From positions 2,516,660 to 2,580,659 of the forward strand of contig CM017567.1 of NCBI GenBank assembly GCA_007844125.1: a DNA stretch of 64,000 nt, in the 5' to 3' direction. The stretch is from Sinonovacula constricta. Lineage: Eukaryota > Mollusca > Bivalvia > Cardiida > Solecurtidae. The notes beneath the pieces were generated by a model that made no database searches, was not told the DNA's origin, and was given only the letters and a program-made list of their open reading frames with translations. A program made the translations under genes and the position numbers. Of this stretch, positions 1 to 12,400 are shown piece after piece (position 1 is the first letter of the stretch; the number at the start of each line of letters is the position of its first letter).

Positions 1-172
1 GGGGTAGATCCTTGACTGGTTGGCCAGGTTTCAGGATAATGTGACTGGGTGTGGTATCATGCCAGGTGTTCACAGCATGCTCTACACAGTTAAGGCAGCA
101 CTATATCTGCTTTATGTGGACACCGTTTCCAGATAACTGTAATACTGTTGGTGGAACGATAAACCCAATAAA
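1..172 (+). repeat. SINE-C copy, cut by window start
   Basis: Shares the blocks CTGGTTGGCC, GTGACTGGGTGTGGTATCAT, GCAGCACTATATCTGCTT and the tail TGGTGGAACGATAAACCCAA with the complete copy at 28733-29024. Only the 3' half is in the window. The AAACAAACAAA tail is typical of the family here. Confidence 0.8.
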
Positions 173-542
173 CAAACAAATAGGTCATGTTTGATTTTTG
201 GTTACTCTTCGCTTTAATTTTGCAGAGGAATGACCTTTTTTTTGCTAAATTCATATTTACTTTTTTGTTACGATCAATAAATTCTGAAGAATTAAACTGA
301 TTTTTTTCATACTTAGTTTATATGTAGATGATATCATAATAGACATATAGTTCATTTTTTTGTTTATATTTGCATAATAGTAGTGGAGTTCTTGGTCTTT
401 TCTTAGAATATTTAAAAAAAGAAGGCAACATCCCAGTCTTATGGATACAGCTCTCGTTTCAGTTAATTTTACTAAAATAGTATTTTCCAGTTCTTCCTTA
501 CATGATAGATTTGTACATCTTTTCTTTCCTGTTGTTTTTCAG

Positions 543-598
543 TTTTAAGCAAGACACGACCAGAGGCTAACGGTAAAAAGATCAACGAGTATTTTAAG
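543..598 (+). CDS. TLK: TLK exon a (first exon in window)
   Basis: Acceptor TTTTTCAG ends at 542 and donor GTGAGT starts at 599. After two leading bases of a split codon it encodes 18 residues ending KKINEYFK. This matches the HKISDYFE segment of vertebrate TLKs N-terminal to the coiled coils. It ends in phase 0. The preceding exons are not in the window. Confidence 0.88.
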
Positions 599-3500
599 GT
601 GAGTGATGTTTGTGTATCTGTGCATGGTGATTGTAGTGGCTTGATGTGATTGTGTCCAATCCTGTATGTTGTTTAACCCCAGAGTGCTGCTGTGTATTTC
701 AAAGTTGTAACAAAACAAATAAATAATGATGAGCTCTTTTACTCTATTGTAATGCCTCGGATAATTCACGACTCATCTTTCATATGTGTGAGGGGGAAAC
801 CCCACGAAAATACACATGTCGGTGCCTGACTGACTTTAATTGATGATTATTTACTGATAATTAGAAGTCACTAGACATGGCCGTGTTCTTAATATTATTT
901 TTTTCCTTTATTATTCTGTTGTAAAAAGTATTTACTTTTAAAGAAAGCTAATAAAAATGCTGCATGGATTAAGGTGTTATTAACTTTCAGAATTCAGATT
1001 TTACCAATGTTATAGATGAATACTCCCTTGTGAAGTTTTCAAGCTCATAGCATTAAAACAATTGCAGTTACTAGTCTTGGATTGTTTTCTTACATGAACT
1101 TAACACCTCTTAATGAATTTTTATGAATTTTATTAACTGTATATTTTTTTTCCTTTTCATGATTCATGACTTACCACAGTCTGCTCCTCTTAAATGATAC
1201 CTTGTTGACAATATTTCACTTAAAGCAAGATTTTTTTTATTTATTTTTTTAATTATCATTTAGATACCTTCTGCTGCCACTGTGACTTATTTATTATAAA
1301 TATATAGTTTGCAGGAATGTTTGGAACATTTAAATTAAATTAGATAAGTTCTACAATGTGATGGATGTAAGAAAATCTGTGACATACTCAGTATGTACAG
1401 ATAAATAATTAGAAAAAATGGTATCCATTGATTTAACTTTTTGTTTTATTAATTTCATATTTTCTTTATATTTCATAATGGGGTAATGTATGGGAGGGGT
1501 TAAATGCAATTAAGTACTAATTGATAATCTATCATAAGTAATTCACCCTGTTCTTTCAACATTGCTATTTTCTGAAGGTGATAATTGGACCTTTAATTAA
1601 CATATAATAAGTTAGGAAATATTCTTCTAATTGTTAATGTAATGGGGAGAGAGAGCATTTGATATTATTAACTAATAATTATGTTAAGCTTAAAGGTTCT
1701 ATCACAGATCTGAGGCAGATTTCCTCTAATCTTTATTGACAACATGTAATGCTAAGTATTGCTAGTAAATTTAAGTAAAGACTTCTTTAATGACTACATG
1801 GGAGAATATTAAATCGCTTTTAGTAAAATCTCAAGTTTCTACTGGTATATAAACAGGCTTTGCTGTTTGAAAATGAATGGACCTGGATTTTTAATTAAAT
1901 AAAAACTGTCTGTTATACCTGCTGTCTATATAATTTCACTTTATAATATGGATTTGGGATAAATTAATATGGGATATTTGAAACGAATAAAAAATTATAA
2001 ACTGTTAAAAAATTTCAGCTTTATCAAGCCTCACTTTTGATTTGTTTTCTTCTTTTACAAATTGTGACATTGAAGCAATTTGGAGAAAAGCTGCCAAGCT
2101 AGTTTCCAAAAAGTAAAAATATTTTTATTAGTCCTTGTTCTTTGTTATTATGTAAGCATGCAGAAAAGCTATTAAAGAACCCCAATGAAACTCACACTGG
2201 CTAGTTTATGAGTTTACCAATGGTTAATTTTAGTTTTACCAGGCTGTCTTGACTTAGCTCCTCAGCCTCTTTCATTCTGTGTTTGAGGTCCATTTTGGTC
2301 TGGACCTTGTATGTAGGGAATTGGTCCACCTGTCCTGGGGTGTGCAGGTAGATTTCCCCAGACATTCATCAGAAGACTTTCCCTTTGGCAGTTATAGCTG
2401 GACGTCACTAATATGACCATAAATGTGTCTGTGATGTCGTTTTTAAGCCAAGCAAGGCTGGTCTATACTTTCTTCACTGGCCTAGTCCCAGTATAGAGAG
2501 AGTCTGCCCAGCCTTGGTGCACCAAGAGACACCCGTCTTGTATTCTGTTGCAGCAGCAAAGTCAGTCTCCCAGTAGAAGTCAGTCCTACAGTCATCAGGG
2601 TACCAAGTCACCATCTCCACAAGGACTTTTACTCTATGTAAGTAAACGATGAACATGAGACAACTAAAGGTATAAAATAATCAACAGGGCAAACAAAGGT
2701 GTAATCAGGGTACCAAGTCACCATCTCAACAAGGACTTATGTTCTGTATATGTAAACAAAGAACTTGAGGCAAACAAAGGTATAAAATAATCAACAGGGC
2801 AAAGTTTTAATTAGGGTACGTTCCAAGTCACCACATTCACAAGGATCTTTTTTTAAGTTAACAATGATCTCTAAGCATATAAAGGTATTGCAACTTATTC
2901 ATTTGTAAATACAAACTTTAGAAAATATTTAATTGCATGGAAAACTTTATATTTAGTTTAATGGGGCCTAACATAATATTGTACATCTCTTGCCTCAAAC
3001 ATTGAGAGATGAAGATGACTGGGTAAAACAATAGATGTTGAAATTATGTGTTGTGTTCAAAGTAGAATGTATGATCCTTGCTCGGTGTCTGTTCACCTTG
3101 GTATCCTTTTATTTTGTAACAAATTGCGCAATAAATCACTTTTTCCTCACTTGTTCAATAAACTGATTAGTAGGAGATAATGGGAGTAATCAATATAAGT
3201 AGTGAATTTGGTCATCAGGCACTTATAAATAGAAAAAAAACAACATGACATTAGCAAACAGATTCTTTAAAGAAAAACATGAGCTGTTAACCAAATCTGA
3301 TTTTGTAATGAGTTGACCTACTTGGGAAGACGTTTGCTGTTGCCATTCCTACAAATAACATGAACCTACATGTAGGGGTGTAACGATACATCCGTGCACC
3401 GCATAATAGCGGTTTCAAAATGCTAAGTAAGATACAAACTGGTACGAAACTGTCAAGCCGGTATGAGCAGGTTCCCTTACCAAAATGGTGGCATTCAGTG

Positions 3501-6500
3501 ATCTAATTCTAATTGATTCCAAATGAAGTGGCAAAAAATAATATTTTGTGGGACTTTCTAGTAACATATAGAAAAAGCAATAAGCTTATGACAATTCAGA
3601 AGCTGATGTACTTTATGTAATACTGCAATCAAGAATAGCGTTGGATCTACACATTTAAAAACACATCAAACATTATCGTCTGTAAACTGTATCGAGCTTC
3701 CTACATCACTCGTTATGCTCCTGTCTCAAACCAAAATAGACAAAAAAAATCTTTGTGGTTTATTGAATACTGTTCTCTGTGTCTGTATCACAAGGTTGTA
3801 ACTGCTACATTGTGTATACAGTTTCTATTTAACAATGATCACAACAGAGGTTTTGAAATGTGCATTTTCAGTAGACTGGATAAGACATTTGCTACAAAGT
3901 GCATTAGGTCAATCAATGTGAAGATAGCCAGTCATTCATATAGGCAATTTAGTCTATATAATTTTCTAGTTTCTAGGCTGCAAACTGACTCATTATTTTG
4001 TGTACTTAACAAAACTGTCTGTGGTACAAGAAATAACAAGTGTAAACAATGTAAACACTGTCCAGAACATACATGTACCATCAGGTCAGTCTGCAAGACT
4101 GTATCTACTATTTAGTAAGTTATTTAGTCAGCAAAAAAAAACAAAACAATCTCTAATCATAAAAATAAATTATTAAATTACCTTTCTTAAAAAAATAAAA
4201 ACAACCTCCCTTGATATACACTGAATAATGTAAAGTTTTCCAGTACATAAAATAGCCAATACATATTGATCTGTACCATGATACAATTTTGGAAATGCAC
4301 ATTCCTACCTACAAAGGACAATGTTGACCATTGCCCTCCCTATAAATAACATGAACCCAAGTGGGAAGGTGTTTAATGTTGCTATCTCACAAATGACATG
4401 AACCTTCACAGAAAGATGTTTACTGTTGCCTTCCCTACATATAACATGAACCTACATAGGAAGATGTTTACTGTTGCCTTCCCTACACATAACATGAACC
4501 TACATAGGAAGATGTTAACTGTTGCCTTCCCTACACATAACATGAACCTACATAGGAAGATGTTTACTGTTGCCTTCCCTACACATAACATGAACCTACA
4601 TAGGAAGATGTTTACTGTTGCCTTCCCTACACATAACATGAACCTACATAGGAAGATATTTACTGTTGCCTTCCCTACACATAACATGAACCTACATAGG
4701 AAATAATATGTTAACAAAGATGAAGAAACATCCAAAGTAAAAAATAATATATATATATGTGTGGAAAATATAACTTTATAAAACTTGTTAAACATTTACA
4801 TGGGACACTGCAAGGTAAACAGGGGAGACAGAGAAAGCCTCAAGTAAATAAAAACCTGTTCAAAAAGAATCATTGGTAAACATGTTTGCAAGTACAACAG
4901 AGATATCGAAAATGACCTTGTGAATGTTGCAGTTGTTATTATGTCATTGGTATTTATGCCATATCCAGACACTTGTGTTAAGTAGGCATTTCAATAGAAG
5001 TCTAATAAAGTTTAAAAAAATATTGATCTGAGTAACTCAGGTGTAAAAGGATTCAAATTTTCACCTGCAACATTTAATATAAACTTAAATTGCTATTTAC
5101 CAATTTAGAATTATCATTATGTAGTAATTACTATATGTAGGAATATCACTTGATCAGACAGGACTTTCAAATTTTGTCTGCTACATTACATCATTTCTTC
5201 TTGTCTACACATTTGATGTCACTGCATGTCCTTTTGTACTGTGTACCTGTGTCATAGTTTCTTATGTGTCATTCCATCATTCTCTCTTGCTTTTAACCTC
5301 AGCCTTGGTTGTAGTAGAGGGATATTGAATTGAAATTACCATTGGAAGCCTTTGTTCAGTTCAACTTTTATTCACATGTTTATTTTAACCCTTAGCTTGC
5401 TCAACATGTATTTGTATGATTTTTGCAATAAGTGTAGATTCTCCCTGCTGGGAGATATCTGATCAGAATCTGCACTATTTGCCTCTAAATCTCTAGCAAT
5501 ATGTCTAGACATCTGTTGCATGTCCATGTAAGAAGATGCCTTAAGAATTATTTGGGTTATTAACTTATGTAGTTAGTTAAGGGTTATTATTGAAAGAAGC
5601 TAGGATTGGTTCGTTATAAGGCTTACATGGAAGTGGGTTAGTAAGTTATGATATGGTTCAAACATGAACATGTGTCTACCTTAAACTACCATAACTATTC
5701 TTTCTATAGCAGCAATTTTTTCTTAACTTTTTTGTAAATGGCTAAAGGGTCAAACTATGAATTTTGTTGTCTTGATGTCATGTTAATTATGACAAAGTTG
5801 CAACATCAAACAAATTGTGAATTATATTAGACAGCCAATTTTTATTTTTACTGATGCTTTACACACAGATATAATTATTTATTTTTTATTTTTGTTTTTT
5901 GATAATTTGAATATTCATTGTGTTCTGGTAGTATTTTAATCTTGTTTATTTCAAATTGTAGAGCTTACTAGTGATTTTAAATATGGAAGAGAAAACCACT
6001 GTCAAGTCTTACCTGAAGCTTTGGAAGGGTGATTCTAATGTAACACTAATAATCTGCGCGGTATGACCTGTTATTTGTCTGTGTGCCTTAAAACCCAAAG
6101 TACATATCGTAAAAACCCTAAGTCTTCGGCCAGCTTTAAATAATTATTTTTTTTATTGGCCAAAAACTTAGGGTTACAAAAAAATATTTATGAAAAAAGT
6201 GGCCGAAAACTTGTCCGCGTTTGCCGACTATCCGAAAATTGGTACAGTATACATGTGGTTTATGAATTCAAATGCGTAACGAAACTTGCTGTATTTCCCA
6301 AGATATGAATAAATCTAAATTATAAGCCTTATTTTTGTATTGCATGTTGATAGAATGCCGGTTGATTTAGTCTTATGCGACGGCGAGATCAAATATTCTC
6401 AACTGGATAAAACTGCGGACTCGAAAGTGTTAAACATCGGACAAGTTTAATATGCGGCTACTGTGTTTGTTAACACCTACTCTTACATGCTTTTGTTTAT

Positions 6501-9319
6501 CATTCAATAAACATTTCACACCTTGTTGTTTGTTTCTTACAGCGATTGATTATGTTAAAGTCTAAGTCGATTGATTTTGAATTAATTTGAATTTAATTAT
6601 AAGTCACCCAATCAAACGTTTGTATAACGTTTTTAAAGTAAACATTCTTCTTTTTCGATGAATTGAGTGGCTAGAATTTAGTAATGCTGTTTCTATTGGA
6701 TGTAAAAAAACAGTCAATTAATGGTTGAAAATGGTGGCTGAAAACTTAGGGTCACAAAAAAAATTGCCGAATTTTAGTGGCCGAAAACTTAGGGTCATTT
6801 AAATAATTGGTTAAAAAAAAAATTGACCGTGGCCGAAGACTTAGGGTGGCCGAAGACTTAGGGTTTTTACGGTAACACCTATAACGTAGAGCAAGCTTTC
6901 TGATGGGTGGAATGGCCAATTGGAAGGCTAGTCTTGTGATTGATAGGTAAATAATTATGTCTTAAAATACAATGAAATCAAGCGTGCAACTAAAGGTTCG
7001 ATAACATTAATTTATTTTACTTGACAGAGTTAAGTAAAGATGGAAACAAGAAAAATAAAAGAGCTGAAATAAATCCCAATCTGGTCAAAAATGGTCATTG
7101 TGTGTAATTGTGTGTCATTGTGTGTAATTGTGTTGTGTGTAATTGTGTGTCATTGTGAAGGGTCCAGTCACGATGGCATATGGGTTTGTAGTTATTTGTG
7201 AAAGAGTTTTGTTTACTAATACTGTATTAACACATTCTAAATAGCAGAATAGTATTCGTTTATTAAGACATGTATATGAATGTCTGTATCTTTGTATCTA
7301 ATTAAACAGCTATTTATTTGGGCTATTTTAATATAGGAAACCTGGTTTAATCTGATATAATTTCAAAGTTATAAACCACATTGGCTCAGGTCTTAACGGT
7401 CTCTTGCTGCTTATTCTGTTGTATCCAATAAACACTTGTGCTGTGTTTTCAGTTGGGAGTTGGGCATATAACTAGTTTTAATTAAATATCATTCATAACT
7501 TTTTAATTTTTAAAGAACAACAAGAACAACTTGTAACAGCATGTTTGCTATTTCTTTAACTCAGTAGTAGATGCCCATATCATTTTAATGGTAGTACACA
7601 TGCCAATAGAAAATGTATTTTAATGCAGTCTGTGTTAGAATTGAAGTGTCTGTTATATCAATGGCTTGGACAGTTATTTGCAGAAAAGTGTATCCTTTGA
7701 ATTTAAGCAAGTCACTTTCTGATTGATTTTTAAATGATTTAGAATGTCCCAGTTTATTTTTCAACTCATGAAGGCTATCAACTAAGATGTTGGCTTAGTT
7801 GATAAATTAGAACAGCACTATTAGCAGTCATTGCCTTGCTGTGTGCCAGAGTAATAGCAGTTGTTACGATAATATAATTCTCCTTTAGCACAAGTCATGT
7901 TGTTGCTGGTGCTTTTTAGAAAAGATTTCAGCACCCATGATTTGAAAAGTTAAACTTAACACTCTTAAGAACACAGTGGCTTAGGCTTGGACAAATACTG
8001 TAGGTCTTTATCAGCCAGCTCTCAGACTTAGAAGGATCTACCCTATTTGTAGCACAGTCTCCAGCAGTATGTCTAAGCATTGAACATATTGTGTAGCAAG
8101 TGGTAATGAGGGCAGAACACTTGTTGATGGATGATCATTTGGTAGATAGCACCTATGTCAGCAGTTTATTTTAGGGAGCACCCATGGCTGAGCAATTTAG
8201 AGTTGCCGACTTGTTACTCCTCAGCACCTAACTGTGTCGGTTCAAGTCCCGGTGAGAACATTCATGTCTTGAGGTTTTCCAGCTAACCTGTGGTGCACCA
8301 GTGGTTCTCCCCAGACATTAGTCTCTGGTCTTCCTCGATCAATAATTGGCTGGACTTGCCTGTTTGACGATTATTGTGTGGGTGTAATGTAACAAAAAAC
8401 TAAACAAAAAGCAGCAATAGCAGTTTATTTTTCCGAATCCTGTTTAATTTATAAATCAGAAGTTAAGAAGTCCCTGCCAACAGCTGTATGCTGAAACGAA
8501 TACCTGTTCAAGCAAACAGAAAGTATTTGCACTATTAACAACAACAGTGGACTGTTCACCAAGTCCACTTTGCCATTCTTGTATCTTTTTCGAATGAAGA
8601 TATTACTAGCTTTTAAATTTGAAATGTCAGACAGAAAATGGTTTGAATTAGGCCAGATTTGTTGGAATCCTTTCTGATGGGGCAAAATAACAGGTGTGTT
8701 GTTACTGTATTTTGCACAGTTGAAATATAACAGCATTGAAATTTTGTTTTATCAAAGTTTTGTATAGTCAAGCTAAATAACAAGAGACAAAAGCTATTTA
8801 TTTAATAATATAAAATATACGGATGAGTTGCATTTTGATGAGGGCAATTGTAATTGTAAATTGAAACATACTGGTTTAACAGGACTAGTGACTTTTTGGG
8901 AAATTTTCAAACCCAGCACCTGTTATTTTATAATAGCTGGCGTAGGGTGAGGGTGTAGGGGCATAAATATGTCATTAGACCTAATGTCCAATCTTTTTGT
9001 GTTGGTCCTTGCTTGTATTCACTAAGAATTAGCACTTGATAATTGTTGTCTATATATGGAAATCTGTGGGATTAACACTCATAATGGACACAGCAAACAA
9101 GGATGATGTATAGCACAGAAAGTTGTTGACTCTGTTCTGGTGGGTTTTGAAACTGACATAAGTGGCATAAAACACATGTCTGCTTCAAATTTCATCTGTG
9201 TAACAATGGAACCTAATCAACCCAAGTGTGAAGTATGCATCTTTTGCTATAAACATCATTAAACAACACAATTTCTGCCTGTTGGATCATCCCAGGTATG
9301 AATTATGTGTCTGTTTATA

Positions 9320-9413
<94 letters not shown>

Positions 9414-12400
9414 GTATGTATTTTATATGTCTATTTTTTAAAATGATTAAATATGACCTTTTTAGATGTCGTCTCTGTCTGTTGGAAGCTTATTTAATAC
9501 CATTTGTCTGCATGTTGGCAAGCTACTGTGATTCTCAAGGCCATTCTTTTAGGAAACAAGGTCTGTCTCTCAACATTTATTTCCTTCTGATGCAGTAACT
9601 TGCCCACATTGCTCTATTTTTATTAGCCTCTCCTTTAACTTCTAGCCTGATAAGAGTAAAATTGATTATACATGAGCAAATAGTATTGATCCAGATCAGT
9701 CAGGCCGGGTCATATCAAAGACTTTAAAGTTGGTAGTGACTTCCCTCCTAATGCTGAGGGTTAAGGGGACAGCATTACGACTCATTGGTGTCAGTATAAT
9801 GGACCAGCCGGGTTCAGTCCCTGGGCACCTCAAAAATAGAAATGTCGCTGCTCAGTATAGGCAAAAATACTGGCAAATCACATCCCTGTCCGATCATCAT
9901 CTACTCTTTTTTACTGCTTATTAGTCCATCAATATATCTTATTTTGACAAGGCACCAGTGTCAAAGTGATAGAGTCGGTGATTTGTAACTCCTCTGACTG
10001 CTTAGCCTCTCACTGCATTTGGGGTGAAGGACATAATGTCGGAAGGTTTGACTGCTGACTTGTGGTGCGCCAGTGGTTCTAGAGGTCTTCCTCCATCAAA
10101 AAGCTAGACGTTGCTATAATGATCATAATTGGTCACTGCAAATTATTTCAAAGACAAACAAAACAAACATCTTGTTACATATGGATACATATGGATGTAG
10201 TTAAAAGTAAATTCACAAATGCAGAATGATGAGGGACCAAAGACTATTCATGTGTTTTACAATCTGCATCAGAATAACAACTCTGCAATATAGTACATTG
10301 CTTATAGACCTTATTTGGTTGTTGCTCCGAGCGTCTATGACATGCAGTTAAAGCTTATATTCCTGGAAATCCTTGCTTGGCTCCAAGTATGTTAGCAGTA
10401 TTGATCTGGTCTCTAGTCACCCATTCATGATTGATCAGACACAAGCTGACAGTCAGCACAATGGAGGATAAACACAATTCACAATTCACACCTTCTGCGA
10501 GCAAAATATTCTGATTGTGTCCTTGTTTCTTATACTTGTTAGTGTGATACATATTAAGCTTTTTCTGGGGGAAAAACACACACGAAAGGGTCATTTTTGT
10601 TATTCTTGTGAAAAAATCACTTCTTTTTCCTTTTACATAATGTGGGCTATAAATCAGATAAGTCTGCATGACAACTTTAAAGTTGAAGAAGTTAAAACTA
10701 TTCACAAAGGTCTTATATTTGGTAACTAATTACAAGTCTCCTGATGATCAATATTCATGACAATCTTTATGTTAAAAGTTAGAAATCTAATCACAGGTCC
10801 TAAATTAAGTAATAAATTAAACAGAATCCTATTATAACTCAAGGACTTGAAAGCAACTGTTTAATACAAAAAGGATTGTCACAAATAATTTTGCTATGAA
10901 ATTTACAACTTCACCCTCTCATCTCCATAGCCCTGACATGCATTCCTTCCACCCCCTCTTTTTTCTATATAAAAAATTGTTCAATTACTAAATGCAAGTC
11001 AGAAAGCTAGTTGGTCTAGCTGTAGTTGGACCAGTTGATACAAGATATAAAATTCTTACTTTTATAATTTCTGCATTAATATCAATTTTTCTCGATAGTA
11101 TGTCTAGCCGGTTTAAACTAGATGCAAATATGATATACTCTACCTATAAACCACCATTTAAAGTGTGTAGAAATGCAACATCCTGTGAAACCTGGTACAT
11201 GATATGTAACCAGCACAGGCTGATAGAGATCTACTGTTCCTGTCTTGGTCCTCAATCCTTCTTAACATTCTGCTTATTATATGTCCAATTTATTAAATGT
11301 GGATTCTATTTATTTATACAAAAACCATGTACAGTTGTTAATCTGCACTGGATTTCATTGTCTCAAAAGGTTTCATTTTAAGTAGGTGGATTTATAGAAA
11401 TAAACCAGTGTAGTGTGGTATCATGTCGCATGTTCATGGCATGTTATCATAGTCAAAGCAACAGTATATAACAATGTATGTCAACCTCCTATCAGTTTTT
11501 TTGTCTTAATATAGAAGGGGCCCTTTAAGGGCTTCTTCCGCTCGGAAAATTGCATACATTATCCTTTAAAAATGACACTTCTCTTCCATAAATTTCAAAA
11601 AGAGTGAACTGGACTATGATAATCTAGTGGAGGAATTCAAGAAAATGAAAATAAGAGAGATGGCCTTGTAGGAAACATGTAAGATGTCTGATAGCAAATG
11701 AAGAAGTTAGACATTTTTTCCCCCTTTTCCCCCTAATAAAATGTTGCAAAATGTTCCCTATATTTAAGCCTAGGCCTCATCCTCATTTTTTTGGGAAAAA
11801 AAAGCAACCTCATGCCTCTGAAGAGTTCTGGTTTATTTCTGTCACATTGACCCCAGCAACAGCCTCACAGCCATGTATGTCAAGATTCTTGACATTACAA
11901 AGATAATGAGGTGTATTATGTTGGTAGAGGTTCTTGCTGTTTAAATTGAAGACTTGTTTGGTCTGAAAAATTCAGATTTCTTAAATATTTTAGAAATAAC
12001 TATGGAATTAATTTCTATACTTTTTACCTAGGTTGTATTTGCCTCAAGTGGATATTATATCTGATGTAGGTTAGGCAGTGTTGTATCTACTGTTTTCAAA
12101 TAGCATCTATCAAAGTTGAGGCAGCATTATAATTATCTGCTTAAACTAAATTCATTTTCAACCTTTTAAAAGGCTAAATGTTGATTGTACATCATTGTAT
12201 GTTATTCACTTAGGTTCACATGTGACTGAGCTTTTGTGTTTGTGTGTCAGTCTCACATGACCTCCTCACCACAGACCAGTGTTGTATCTACTGTAAGCAC
12301 ATATCTACTATAGCTGAGACAGCATTATATCTGCTTTAGCTAGTCACTTTTAACCTTTTGAAAGGCTGAATGTTGGTTAAACATCATTAAATTTTATTCA

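Noticed and set aside
3753..4115. 120-codon open frame in TLK intron a
   Set aside because: No recognisable domain, AT-rich composition, and inside a probable repeat element. It lacks splice or promoter support.
4398..4795. Open frames of 102 and 129 codons on both strands with a 16-residue repeat
   Set aside because: Direct translation of the 48-bp minisatellite, whose period is a multiple of 3.
6109..6870. Interstitial telomeric repeat
   Set aside because: TTAGGG words are isolated within a longer conserved motif and are not in tandem.
9228..9598. Tyr/Ile-rich open frames
   Set aside because: Translation of the (TA)n microsatellite.
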